NCBI GenBank assembly: GCA_031216445.1
Contig: CM062197.1
Span: 22,194,501 to 22,258,500 of the forward strand
Reading direction: 5' to 3'
DNA length: 64,000 bases
From: Lateolabrax maculatus
Taxonomy: Eukaryota > Chordata > Actinopteri > Acropomatiformes > Lateolabracidae
Shown here: positions 1-11,768 of the stretch, one piece after another
Layout of the letters: each line of letters starts with the position of its first letter
Numbering within the stretch: position 1 is the first letter of the stretch
The notes under the pieces: generated by a model
What the model was told of the DNA's origin: nothing
The model's database searches: none
What the model saw: only the letters and a program-made list of their open reading frames with translations
Position numbers and translations under genes: made by a program

Positions 1-1120
1 TCCCTCCCCAGGGGGAAGAAGAGAGAGCAGTGGGTCGCCCACCAGTTTCTCCAGCGGCCCCAAATTCCTCTGCCCTTGTTCCATGCGCCCCAGCCTACCA
101 GGGACGCGTCTGATGACACTAGTTGGCGACGGGTCACTGGACACAACCTGCTCCCACTGGCATGATTGCTCGGGTGTCCCCACCAGCGGAGGGCCAGTTC
201 CAGCAAGCAAGTGACACGCACCCTTGTATGCAGCTGTATATGTGGGTGCAGGCAAGGTTGAGGAGGCACCTTTGCACTGGGCACATGTAAAGAAGGGCCA
301 GTGGAACTATTTGGACCATTGCTGCCATCAGCCCCGAGAGCCGCTGGCACAGTCTCCAGGTGACCCTTGCCCCCAAGGCAAAAATGTGCAAGGAAGGCCC
401 TGAGAGCTTCCTGTCTCTAGACACACTGGCGTCTATAACCAGGAAACTGTGTGACTTAAAAGGGCACCAGCCTGATCTTCTCCTGGTTGAACTGCAGACC
501 CAGGCCCTGAATGTGCTCTAGAAGCTGGACCACATGATGGGAACCCCTATATGTTCTTCCAGCCATCGTCCAGATAGTTTAGAACCCAAGGATTGTGTCC
601 ATATACATGGTAAAGCTGCGAGGGGCAGCAAGATCCTAAAGGGGAGGACACAGAATTTGAAGATCTTCTCCTCGCAGGCAAACCTTAAGAACCACCTGTG
701 ACCCTTCCTGATGGTAATCTGAAAGTAGGCATCCCTTTGTTCTATGGTGGCAAACCAATTGCCTGCCTGGATCACCTACCTCACTCTGGGCATTGTCAAC
801 ATTTTGAACTTCAGGGGCCGGAAAAATTGGTTGGGGCCCCTGAGGTCTAGGATTAGTCTGAGTCTCCCATCCCCCTTGTGGATGAGGAAATAGTGTGAAT
901 AGAACCCCGCCTGCCGATCCCCAGGCTCTACCTCCCTGATGGCTGTTTTTGCCAGGAGGGTAGAAACCTCCTTATGCAACACATCCCTGTGCCACGGGTC
1001 CATCCCGGACGAGACCATTGCAGATCTTGCGACAGTCTGAGCAAACTGAAGCGGGTAACCCTGGGTTATGGTTGAGACCACCCAGGGGTCTGCTCCAAGG
1101 GCCACCCAGACCGCACAGCG
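1..1120 (-). mobile_element. DIRS1-like retrotransposon fragment (reverse transcriptase), degenerate
   Basis: On the minus strand, 1105-776 translates to a segment ending in a GFYSHYFLIHKGDGRLRLIL-like block, the finger region of DIRS1-family reverse transcriptases. 775-518 continues with GNWFATIEQRDAYFQI and a degraded LPFG motif. The catalytic YLDD is still encoded at 576-565 but in a shifted frame, so at least one frameshift lies just before it. 424-134 matches the region that follows in DIRS elements (CQRLSGLMAAMVQIVPLALL). The element runs off the left edge, and no tyrosine recombinase or terminal repeats are visible. The assignment to DIRS rather than Ty3/gypsy rests on the recalled family pattern. 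It is a non-functional relic. Confidence 0.75.
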
Positions 1121-1136
1121 GTGGTGGCAGGCTGAG

Positions 1137-1578
1137 TGTGACGGCCCGTATGGACTCCTGATTTCACCTCCTGTTTTATTTTGTAATTACCTGCCCTCTT
1201 GCTTTCCAGTTTGTTTTACTTCCTGCCACTATTGAGTTTCCCGTAAGTTTTGATTCCACACCTGTGTTCTGTTATCTCATTAGTTCTCTTACCATTTATA
1301 CCCCTTGCTCTTCCACCCAATTTGCCAGATTGTCTTAGTTCTCTTGCCTGATTAGCTATCCAGCTATTCCTTGTCCTCAGTCAAGCCTGTTTGTTTTCTC
1401 TTCCTGAACCTCTTGAGCCTCTTTGGAGTTGCCTTTTTGTTTTGTTTGTTGAGCCTCTTTGGGGTGCCTTTTTTTTTGGTTTGTCAGTATTTTGCTACAC
1501 TGCCTTGGGACTCCCCGTAAACTTTTATTCTGTGTCGTGTGATTCTGCAATTGAGTCTTCCTTTGCCTGACCATCACA
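1137..1578 (+). repeat. 5' LTR of the gypsy element
   Basis: This 442-bp repeat has TG...CA ends. Its body from about 1180 onward matches 5038-5358 closely, sharing the segments with TAATTACCTGCCCTCTTGC and the terminal ATTGAGTCTTCC..CATCACA. Compared with the 3' copy it carries two extra blocks, near 1335-1352 and 1468-1528. Only 13 nt separate its end from the gag ATG at 1592, so a normal primer-binding site and leader are not recognisable. Confidence 0.85.
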
Positions 1579-1591
1579 GTACAATCTGGCC

Positions 1592-2650
1592 ATGACAGAC
1601 TCAGCAGGATCAGAGACCTTTAGAGCTGCCATCCAGAATCAGGGCCAAAGGCTTCATCAGCATGAGCAGCTGCTGACATCACTCTCTACCACCATGCAGC
1701 AGCTTCAGGCCCAGCAGGAGAGTTTCCAGTCCTCTCTGGAGAACACGGTGGGCTCTCTTTCTAACCAGCTACAGCTGATGCACGAGGCCATTACTGCCGC
1801 TCCCAATTCTCCGGCTCATCCTGCCCCAGAGGAAGTGGTCACTGAGCCTCCTATACCTGTCCACAAGCCAAGAGTGGTCCAGATCAAGAGATACGGGGAC
1901 TCAGCCACCTGTCGCTCGTTCCTGGTAAACTGCTCTCTTTTGTCCGAACTTAATCCTTCCTCCTACAGAACTGAGCGAGCTAAAGTGGCAACCGTTATTA
2001 CTCACCTGACTGGCAGAGCACAGGAGTGGGCCACGGCAGAGTGGCAAGACAGGCTGCCATGTGTAACACATTCCGAGACTTTTCGGCCACTCTCCAGAAG
2101 GTTTTTGACCATCGCACACCAGGTCGGGAGGCAGCTAGGGGTCTCCTGAGCCTCCGCCAAGGCAGGGCAAGAGTTGTGGACTACGCCATAGAATTCCGCA
2201 TCCTGGCCGCTGACAGTGGCTGGAATAACCATGCTCTTGCTGATGCTTTCCTCAATGGATTAGCCGAGGACATTAAAGACCAGCTCGCCCCCCTCGATAT
2301 CCCTGCCGACCTTGAATCCCTTGTTGCCCTGGCTGTAAAGATTGATAATCGGCTGTTGGAGAGAAGAAGGGAGCGTTCTCAGGGACTGGTTCTTTCTCGA
2401 GCCTAAAGATGGCAGCACCAGTCTGAGGATGGGGGATCCCGGGGGCCCTCCTCCTCTAGACTCTGTACCAGTACTGCTCCTAATGTCCCTGGGGAGCCAA
2501 TGCAGTTGGGGCGCGCTCACCTCTCTACTGAGGAGCGTCAACGCCGGGTCAGAGAGCGAAAGTGTCTCTACTGTGGCCAACTTGGACATTTCCTGCCCCA
2601 CTGTCCACTAAAAGACAGGGCTCATCAGTAGGTAGAAGGCTACTGGTGGG
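1592..2650 (+). pseudogene. gag pseudogene of the gypsy element
   Basis: An ATG at 1592 opens a frame with a glutamine-rich N-terminal coiled-coil-like part (MTDSAGSETFRAAIQNQG...). It ends at 2149 by frameshift. The retrotransposon gag core continues in another frame (about 2059-2400, FRDFSATLQKVFDHRTPG...). A CCHC zinc knuckle, CX2CX4HX4C, is encoded at 2563-2604 in a further disrupted context. In life, Gag would form the particle and bind element RNA. Here it cannot be made as one protein. Confidence 0.8.
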
Positions 2651-4405
2651 CCAAACCCTTTCTGAACCTCCTGTCTCCCGACCCCTGACCTTGGCACAGT
2701 TGTTCACCTCCACCCAGTCCTTGGAGCTGTCCATTTTCATTGATTCTGGGGCTGATGCCAGCTATATTTGGACTACAACCTGGCTAAACAACTACTGCTT
2801 CCCACTGAGCCTCTTCCTCACCCCCTGGTGGCCAATACATTCGATGGTAGATGACTTTGCCACATTACTCATTGTACCAGACCCGTGGGTCTTCTGTTAT
2901 CAGGTAACCACTCCGAACATATCTCCTTCAACCTCATCCACTCTCTACAGATAGCCCTCATTTTGGGCCACCCATGATTAAAGAAGCACAATCCACACAT
3001 CGACTGGTCTACTAGCCTTATTTTGGGATGGAGTCATTTTTGCCATTCAACCTGCCTACATGTTGCCTCTCCTGTCTCCCGTAAGTCCAATGTGCGTCTT
3101 TCTGAGTTCCCACACCTTTCTGTTGTCCCTCCTGCTTACCTGGATCAGAAGGAGGTCTTCAACAAGGCCCGAGCGACTTCTCTGCCACCCCGCCATCCCT
3201 ATGATTGTTCTATTCATCTCCTCCCTGGGGCTTTACCGCCCAAGGGGCGTCTCTATTCTCTCTCAGCTCCAGAGAGAGAGGCCATGGAAAGCTACATCCA
3301 GAGTTCCCTGGCTGCAGGGATTATCCGGCCAACCTCCTACCCAGCTGGAGCAGGCTTCTTCTTTGTGGACAAGAAGGACAAGTCTCTTTGGCCATGCATC
3401 GACTACGGAGGACTAAACAAGATCACCGTTAAGAACAGGTACCCCCTTCCTTTAATGTCCTCTGCATTTGAACTGTTACAAGGAGCCACCCTCTTCACCA
3501 AACTCAACCTCAGAAATGCTTACCATCTGGTTAGGATTAGAGAGGGGGACGAGTGGAAGACTGCGTTCAACACACCTAGTGGCCACTACAAGTATCTCGT
3601 TATGCCCTTCGGCCTCCCAAATGCCCCGGGAGTTTTTCAAGCCCTTGTCAATGATGTACTCCGGGACATGCTCAACCTGTTTGTGTTTGTGTACCTCACC
3701 GATATCCTGATTTTTTCCAAATCTGAGCAGGAACACGTTCAACATGTCCGTCAGGTTCTCTAGAGGTTCTTGGAGAATCAACTGTTAAGGCTGAGAAATG
3801 CGAGTTCCATGTTCAGAAGTTGTCATTCCTGGGCTTCATTATGGCGGAGGGGGGTATCCAGATGGACCCTTCTAAGATCAGTGCGGTCTCTGGTTGGCCT
3901 CATCCCTGTTCTCGCAAACAGTTGCAGCATTTTCTGGGATTTGCCAACTTTTATAGACATTTCATTCGCAACTACAGCTCCATAGCTGCTCCCCTCCATG
4001 CTCTCACATCTCTAGGAACCAGTTTCCAGTGGACTCCAGTTGCAGAACAAGCCTTTCAGGCCGTCAAACAACGGTTTTGCTCTGCCCCTATCCTCACATT
4101 CCCAGACATAAAACGGCAGTTCATTGTCGAGGTGGACGCTTCTGATGGGGGCAGTACTGGGTGGGGGCAGTGCTGTCACAACGCTCTGCGGCGGACAATA
4201 AGGTTCATCCTTGCGCCTTTTTTCCAGAAAACTCTCTCCGGCAGAGAGAAATTATGATGTGGGAAACCGGGAATTATTAGCCATCAAGCTGGCCCTGGAG
4301 GAATGGAGGCACTGGTTGGAGGGTTCAGAACAGCCATTTCTGGTCTGGACGGATCACATGAATCTAGAATACATCCGCTCAGCTAAAAGACTCAACTCAA
4401 GGTAA
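2650..4405 (+). pseudogene. pol pseudogene: protease, reverse transcriptase, RNase H
   Basis: The aspartic protease motif DSGAD is at 2742-2756. The reverse transcriptase runs from about 3160 to 3763, with the KNRYPLPL and MPFGLPNAP motifs intact. Two catalytic aspartates are replaced: motif A reads LNLRNAY (Asn codon 3506-3508) and motif C reads YLTD (Thr codon 3698-3700). A stop at 3761-3763 ends the frame, and the thumb continues in another frame from 3820 (FLGFANFYRHFI). RNase H remains as VEVDASDGG near 4123-4149 and [20 protein letters not shown] at about 4264-4323. Both substitutions and the frame breaks exclude activity. Confidence 0.85.
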
Positions 4406-4499
4406 GCCAGGTGGGCCCTCTTTTTCACTCGCTTTTTCACTCGCTTTAACTTGTCACTCGTCACCCTCCTGCTGGACTGCTCCATTCTCTACCCATTCC

Positions 4500-5026
4500 T
4501 CTGCGACTGTGGTCCCACATCTCTGTGGACTTTGTTACCGGCCTCCCTGTCTCTCAAGGTAACACAGCTATCTTCTCAGTTATTGACTGGTTTTCCAAGA
4601 TGGATCACTTCATTCCTCCGTCCAAATTGCCCTCTGCCAAAGAGACGGCAGAGGTTCTGTTTAACGTGTTCTGGCTCCATGGTCTTTCCCAGGACATAGT
4701 TTCTGACCGTGGTCCTCAATTTTTTCTGTTTCTGCCACAGGTTTATCACCCTTCCAGTGTGTATACGACTACCAGCCCCCGCTCTTCCCTGAATTGGAGG
4801 GAGAGGTGTCTGCGCCCCATTATCATCCCGGTCAAAGGGTTTGGCTGTCCACCAAAGACCTTGCCGTCCGTGTGGAGTCACGCAAATTGGCTCCTAGTTT
4901 CCTTGGACCCTTCGCCATCTCCAAGGTGGTCAGTCCTGCTGCTGTCTGCCTCCACCTTACATGGACCATGAGAATCCATCCCACCTTTCATGTGTCCAGG
5001 ATCAAGCCTGCCAGGGAGAGTTTGTT
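4500..5026 (+). pseudogene. integrase remnants of the gypsy element
   Basis: The integrase core is recognisable from [12 protein letters not shown] (about 4528) through VSDRGPQF (about 4702-4725). The sequence then jumps to fragments of the downstream part near 4770-4800 and to a C-terminal portion ([12 protein letters not shown], ending HPTFHVSRIKP at about 4978-5010). The zinc-binding N-terminal domain and the region carrying the catalytic glutamate are missing, which implies several internal deletions. Confidence 0.75.
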
Positions 5027-5358
5027 GGTTTTGTTTTTGTAATTACCTGCCCTCTTGCTTTCCAGTTTGTTTTACTTCCTGCCACTATTGAGTTTCCCAC
5101 CAGTTTTGATTCCACACCTGTGTTCTGTTATGTCATTAGTTCTCTTACCATTTATACCCCTTGCTCTTCCACCCAATTTGCCAGATAAGCTATCCAGCTC
5201 TTCCTTGTCCTTAGTCAAGCCTGTTTGTTTTCTCCTCCTGAACCTCTTGAGCCTCTTTGGAGTTGCCTTTTTGTTTTGTTATTTGAGCCTCTTCAGAGTG
5301 CCTTCAATTCTGTGTCGTGTGATTCTGCAATTGAGTCTTCCTCTGCCTGACCATCACA
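5027..5358 (+). repeat. 3' LTR of the gypsy element, 5'-truncated
   Basis: About 332 bp match the 5' LTR, but the TGTGACGG start and the first about 40 nt are absent. No polypurine tract is seen immediately upstream. The copy ends CCATCACA at 5358. Several single-base differences and two length differences from the 5' copy indicate substantial age. Confidence 0.8.
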
Positions 5359-7431
5359 CTAAGTTACTGCTGACGTAAGGAGGAGGGTGGTGGCTGCCGA
5401 GAACCTCAGGTCCTCAGTCCATTGCCGGGATTCATGAGATGGGCACAAATTAATACAAAAGTGTCTTGTTACAAATTACAAGTACTTGCTCATCAAATGT
5501 ATCAAAATAAAATAAATAAAGTAACTTGTAATTTGAAAATAAAAATGTACATTCTATACAAACTGATAATTTCACATTTTAGTAGTCTGGCTGGTTTACT
5601 GTGGAAAGCGAGTCTCTCCTGGTGTGTAAGAGAAGTACCTGCACGTTGCCTCAGCCTCAGAAAAGTTAATGCTGTTAGGGGAAGTTAAGTTACTTAATTC
5701 AGCCATAAAGTGTCTGGACACGCTCAGGTTGCAGAATGATCGTCACTGTGTGACTGTGTGTTGTGTTCTGTGCTGCAAAAGAGAAATAAAAAGTCCCCGT
5801 TTATGCAACGTTACCACGGTGCCTTCCTGCATTCTTCAAAGAAGCGTTGGTCCAGACTGTGAAAAGCCAGTTAGAAGCTACAAGCTAAAGTCCATTAAAA
5901 TAGCCTGAAACCAGAGGTCTCCCAACTATGTTTCAGAGCAGCTGATCTGGAAGGGAATTGCGCTTCGTGGGTAGAGAAACAAACTCATTCCACAGCAACA
6001 ACAACCAGGTACGTATTGAGGAAGTGGATCAGATGATTGATCGCTTAACTATTATTTCCTTTGACTTATGTGATTTTGTTTTGTTGGCACCATGTGCTGA
6101 AGTGATGAGAGTTTGTAATGAAGTAATTTCAGCAACCCGCCGATGGCAGCTGACCTCATTTATTTTATTCACCAACTGAAACTTTTACTGGCATTCGGCA
6201 AGTGCTAATTTGTGTACAAGCTATTTCCCAGACAACTACTACAAATGACCACTTTAAAACGGCTATTAATACAAAATTAATTTTGTCTTGAGTTACTTAA
6301 ATTGCAACAATTAATCTCACTAATAAAGCTTATGATTAACCACTAGTCACCCTGAGCGTGTCCGTGACCTTAGCTGGTGTGCTAACATTACTAGCTTTGC
6401 CAGCTCTGTTGCAGGTGTTTACTAACTGCTCTTTTTTCTTCTGTTGTTAGCTTCATTCAGCAAGTTTGCTTTGTTATATTATTTGATAACGTACCTTTAT
6501 CTTTGGGGGAATTTATTCTTTCCTCGAGCTACTGGTCATGATGAACACAAACCAAATACTGGAGTTCACGATGAGCGCGTTGTTGGACCAGACAGGACAT
6601 GTCACATGATCACATGCATTTAGCCAAATACTGTGAGTAGACTAATTATTGTACAGTATTTTAAATACTACAGGATTTTGTTCAAATTACATCTTGTTTT
6701 TTTCTGTCCAGCAAAATACAACTTACAAAGTACTCAAAAGTAATTGAATACATATTTTAAATACACTTGATTGAAATACTGCCATCTCTTCCTCGACTTA
6801 ACCTACATTTTAACATCCACATTGAGGCAGTTAAAAACATCAGGCTACTATCACCTTAAGAATACAAGAATTACAGGTCTCAGCAGAATTTAGAAAAACT
6901 TGTCCACGTGTTTATCTTCAGTAGGCCCGACCACTGTAACGCTGTCTTTACAGGTTGATCAGACAAGTCCAAGTCTCAAGTCCACAAGACCAGGAGAGAC
7001 CACATCAGTCCAGTGTTCAGATCTTACACTGGAATCCTGCTTATCAAAGAATTTACTTTACTGTTGGTTTACAAAGGGTCCAAACTCAACATGGTCAATT
7101 TTATTGTTTGTCCTTTTCTATTTTAGATTTTCTATAATCTTGTATTTCATTTTGTCTTGCTCTTTTTAAAATCCTATTTGTCTTCTTATACTAACATTTT
7201 ATATTGCCTTGTGTTTCTTTTATATCTTACCTCAATGCCATTGTGTCTTGTAAAGCACTTTAAATTGCCTTATTGTTGAAAGGTGCTATACACGTAAACT
7301 TGACTTGCCAACCTGCAGTTACTCATATGAAGCCTTTCTTTTGGACAGCCACTGTAGCATATTAGTGCCTCAGTGAAACACTGTAAAGCAAATAAATCCC
7401 ACCAACAAGCATCACTTTGTTTTAACACCTA
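5359..7431. other. Intergenic stretch, AT-rich, with possible decayed hAT-like repeat
   Basis: No coding sequence is recognised. Segments near 5450-5530 and 6650-6790 are both rich in AGTACTT, TAACTTGTAATT and TTTAAATAC motifs in opposite senses. This resembles the ends of old hAT-type fish elements, but I could not define clean terminal repeats or a target duplication. Confidence 0.35.
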
Positions 7432-8694
7432 TTTATTACCACCATAATATGAGAAATTTGGAAAATACAAAGATCAGCTTATTTATACGTCTGAAAATCT
7501 TGAGGAATAAGAAAAATATAAAAGAAAACAAATATGAGGTTATATTGTGTATCACAAATTTTGAGAAAGGGACAGATTATATGTTCAGATCTACAGAGTG
7601 CAGGAGACACACAGACCCTAAACATGCAGAGTGTAACTTCCACTATAATGTCAATTCATACTGTTGTGATAAGTCTAAAGCCTATATGTGCAGATAAAGA
7701 GAGAGAGGGACAGAAGCATAATGTGTGATGACTGATCTACAGTGAACAATTGAATGGAGGAGATGGTAAACCATCGCCCCCGTGTGGCTGCCATTAGAAT
7801 AGAAGTTGCCTTAGAAAACAGAGAAGCCCTTCCTGATTTTCTATAGCGAATCAGATCACTGTAAAAAAACAAAAAGATAACCATGTTGACAATATTATTT
7901 GCTTTTTTTCTCTTAATTTGATGATTTTGGAAGTGGTAAAGAGATACTCATCCGTTATATGCGTAAAAAAAATAGACACCATATCCACAACGATAATCAA
8001 TATTCTTAAGCAACCAAAAGATTCTCGTTTGTTGAGTACAAGTGGTTTGAAAGATCAGAGCTCACACATCCACACAAACAGACCAACAGACCGCCATCCC
8101 CTCCCAGTGCAGATTACAGATGTGAAGGAGGTGGTTTGGTGGGGGGGGGGAGTTGGGGTGTAGAGGGACGGACTGGGCGGGAGGGGAGGAGGGCGTTCAG
8201 ACGGGGCGGAGGCCTCAGGACTAGTTTTAATAGCACCCTGCTGTGGAAGTTGCAGCTCCCCTTAAGCAGACTAGACCCTCGGACACGTCCCTCTGCTTCG
8301 GCTCTGTTTGCCACGCAAACCACACCCGCTGGCCTCCCACACTGGAAGAATCCAGGTGTGCTCTAGGGTGGGTTCATGTTTTTGTGGCACCACCCACACC
8401 CAGTGACACATGTTTGAGCATGTGTGCATGTGTGCGTCTGATCTGCGAAACCTTTTACATGCACGAAAAAAGTACCCTAAAAACATTTGGTGACACAGAA
8501 AACCTATGGAGACCAGACTTCAACATATTTCTATCTCTTCATAATCAGGATTACTCTAAAGTCTACTGAGAAGCTGGACAGGCTGGGGAGAGAGGGTGAC
8601 AGGGATGGGCGGAGGTGGGCGGGTGGGGTAGAAAGGAGTAGGGCAGGGACAGGTAAAGAAAAACAGGACAGAGTTGAGACATTAGGGAGGCCGT
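7432..8694 (-). terminator. h3f3: Probable H3.3 3' UTR with AATAAA poly(A) signal at 7437-7432
   Basis: Downstream of the H3.3 stop codon there is no histone stem-loop, as expected for a replacement histone with polyadenylated mRNA. The first clear AATAAA on the minus strand is at 7437-7432, followed by a GT-rich stretch (CTTGTTGGTGGG). That gives a 3' UTR of about 1.26 kb. An ATTAAA at 8230-8225 is an alternative, shorter end. The boundary is inferred. Confidence 0.4.
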
Positions 8695-10140
<1,446 letters not shown>

Positions 10141-10182
10141 TTTTCCTACGGTCGGGCAGCTGCACAGACACAAGGCGCCGAG

Positions 10183-10290
10183 CCAATCCAGACGCTCTGT
10201 GCTCCAGACCGCACCAATCACACTGCTAAACAAGTCATCTTTCTGAAAATACACCAATCCAGCGCGTCTGTGTCGCATTTTCGGACCAAT
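10183..10290. promoter_or_regulatory. Array of four CCAAT boxes (NF-Y type)
   Basis: CCAAT occurs on the plus strand at 10183-10187, 10214-10218, 10254-10258 and 10286-10290. Spacings are 31, 40 and 32 nt, near the roughly 30-nt period typical of NF-Y arrays in cell-cycle and histone promoters. Flanks are GC-rich. The array could serve an internal minus-strand H3.3 start site (boxes then in ATTGG orientation) or a plus-strand transcript beginning near 10310-10350. Function is inferred. Confidence 0.6.
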
Positions 10291-10357
10291 GGTGTTTTAC
10301 TCTGCAGGGCTTTAGGGCGGGACGAACAGCCTTACGCCCGCCTCATACCGCAACATT

Positions 10358-10486
10358 ATGGCCGCAGACCCAAATGAACCTACAGACACACAGGCAAAGA
10401 GCGGGACGGAAACTTTGACATTTTCCCTCAAAAACAAACCACGTCCGCGCACAAGAGTACCGACAAAACGTAGGAGACAAGTGTAG
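10358..10486 (+). CDS. Small open reading frame of unknown function (42 codons)
   Basis: An ATG at 10358-10360 with G at +4 lies 68 nt downstream of the last CCAAT box. The frame encodes 42 residues, starting MAADPNEPTDTQAKSGTE and ending in a basic stretch (PRPRTRVPTKRRRQV), then stops at 10484-10486. I recognise no family. No strong splice donor interrupts it. It is antisense to the presumed first intron of H3.3. It may be a chance frame in a CpG-rich promoter, the start of a short plus-strand gene, or a promoter-associated transcript. Confidence 0.2.
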   Translation: MAADPNEPTDTQAKSGTETLTFSLKNKPRPRTRVPTKRRRQV

Positions 10487-10763
10487 CTATCAAATGAGCG
10501 TCAAGCCGTGTGAAGCGACGGTGTATTACAGCCAAACAGCGAAGTAGAAACCGCGTATGAAAGTGGAGCAGATATCTCAGCAGTGGAAGTCCTGAGCCGT
10601 TTCTCTCTGTGCCTGGGCATCGGGGCAGCTGCTGTTTCTGCTTTCTACAGCGTCGAAATAACACGCTATTTCGGCGCCGAAACAACTTTATCTGCCTCTT
10701 TTTCTGCACAAAATGGTGAATAGTACCCCATGCTGAAAAAAGTGTGACAAAAATTTAACTTAC

Positions 10764-10885
10764 CGGGCGTGAATTTACCGCTTTTTCTCTTCACGGACAC
10801 AAGTGTGTTGTGGTTGTCTGGCAGTGTCAGATATTTACTATCTCTCACACAATGGAAGCAGAGAGAGCTGGAGCAAAATGGCGGC
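10764..10885 (-). other. h3f3: Probable non-coding first exon of H3.3
   Basis: On the minus strand a strong donor, CACGCCCG^GTAAGTT, has its last exonic base at 10764. Upstream lies a CpG-containing stretch reaching the GCCGCCATTTTG motif at about 10875-10886. A 5' UTR exon here would splice over about 1.2 kb to the acceptor at 9559. The upstream limit is a guess, because no TATA box is seen. Confidence 0.5.
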
Positions 10886-10886
10886 C
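10875..10886 (-). promoter_or_regulatory. h3f3: YY1-like site at the presumed H3.3 start
   Basis: CAAAATGGCGGC on the plus strand (GCCGCCATTTTG on the minus) is a consensus YY1 site, typically found just downstream of TATA-less start sites and oriented this way. TCTCCCATAATGCAACTG at 10901-10918 resembles part of a ZNF143-type element (CCCATAATGC core). Both identifications are motif matches only. Confidence 0.5.
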
Positions 10887-11245
10887 GCGTCAATCATCTG
10901 TCTCCCATAATGCAACTGCCAACATTTGTAAACATTGTGACTTCATTTCTTCAGCTGTAACTTTTTGTCCGTAACGTTGTTGGTTCTCAACGCGATGTGA
11001 CCGTCAGAATAAAACAGTAACACCTATGATTATGTAATTATTTTATATATTATTATTATAGTCATAACCGCACTTTTGACTATTTACCTTTTTTTTCACC
11101 TCACCATTCATTTTGCTGTACACATCAAAGAACAAGAAAGGGAACACAAAATTATGTTGAAAAATTAGAAATAAAATACGACTATCAAGGCCCAAATACA
11201 TTTAAAAAATACATACCAGACAATGACAATACAATATATTTTGAC

Positions 11246-11760
11246 CAGTGATGGAAAGTATATAAAGCACATTTACTCCAGTACTGTAGGCCTATTTAAG
11301 TGCAGGTACTTTTACTTTAACAATTCCAGTTTATGCTACTTTATACTTCTACTCCACTATATTTTGTACTTTTACTCTTCTACATTTAGGTCGCAATGTC
11401 AAAGAAGTTCTTGCACACGCACAAAGTTCATCTTGTTTTCTTCTTACTCCACTATATTTATTTTAAAGCATTAGTTACTAGTTACTTTGCAGGTTCAGAA
11501 TATTAATACAAAATATATAAAATGAATAAATGATGTATCAGAGTAGATTAAACTACCCAGCAGTACATGAAGTAGTTCGAAATTAGCCCCACCTTTACCA
11601 TCTGCAACATTACATTAATGAATCACTAATCATAATACATGGTAATAATATATATGATTATGAAATGAGTACCTTTACTTTTGGTACTTTCACTCAAGTA
11701 AATATTTGAATGCAGGACTTTTACTTGTACACTGTGGTTAAGATCAGAGTACCACCACTG
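11246..11760. repeat. hAT-type miniature inverted-repeat element
   Basis: The left end reads CAGTGATGGAAAGT...TTTACTC.AGTACTG. The right end, reverse-complemented, reads CAGTGGTGGTACTCTGATC with an inverted TTTACTTGAGTG block. Flanking octamers are ATTTTGAC (11238-11245) and ATTATGAC (11761-11768), identical at seven of eight positions, as expected for an old hAT 8-bp target duplication. The CAGTGGTGG-led family is very common in teleost genomes. It has no coding capacity. Confidence 0.8.
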
Positions 11761-11768
11761 ATTATGAC

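Larger units (their letters stand above)
1137..5358 (+). mobile_element. Ty3/gypsy-type LTR retrotransposon, inactive
   Basis: Two related terminal repeats (1137-1578 and about 5027-5358) flank gag, protease, reverse transcriptase, RNase H and integrase remnants in the usual Ty3/gypsy order. The 5' LTR starts TGTGACGG and ends CCATCACA. The flanking pentamers CTGAG (1132-1136) and CTAAG (5359-5363) could be a target duplication with one change. Gag similarity suggests the sushi-ichi-like clade of fish elements. Frameshifts, stops, internal integrase deletions and loss of two catalytic aspartates in the reverse transcriptase make it dead. It sits directly beside the DIRS fragment, probably inserted into or next to it. 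Confidence 0.9.

Noticed and set aside
3023..5378. Overlapping secondary frames inside the gypsy element
   Set aside because: Off-frame translations of the pol pseudogene and LTR.
8136..8366. Frames overlapping G-rich sequence downstream of H3.3
   Set aside because: They lie in the presumed H3.3 3' UTR and have no similarity to any protein I recognise.
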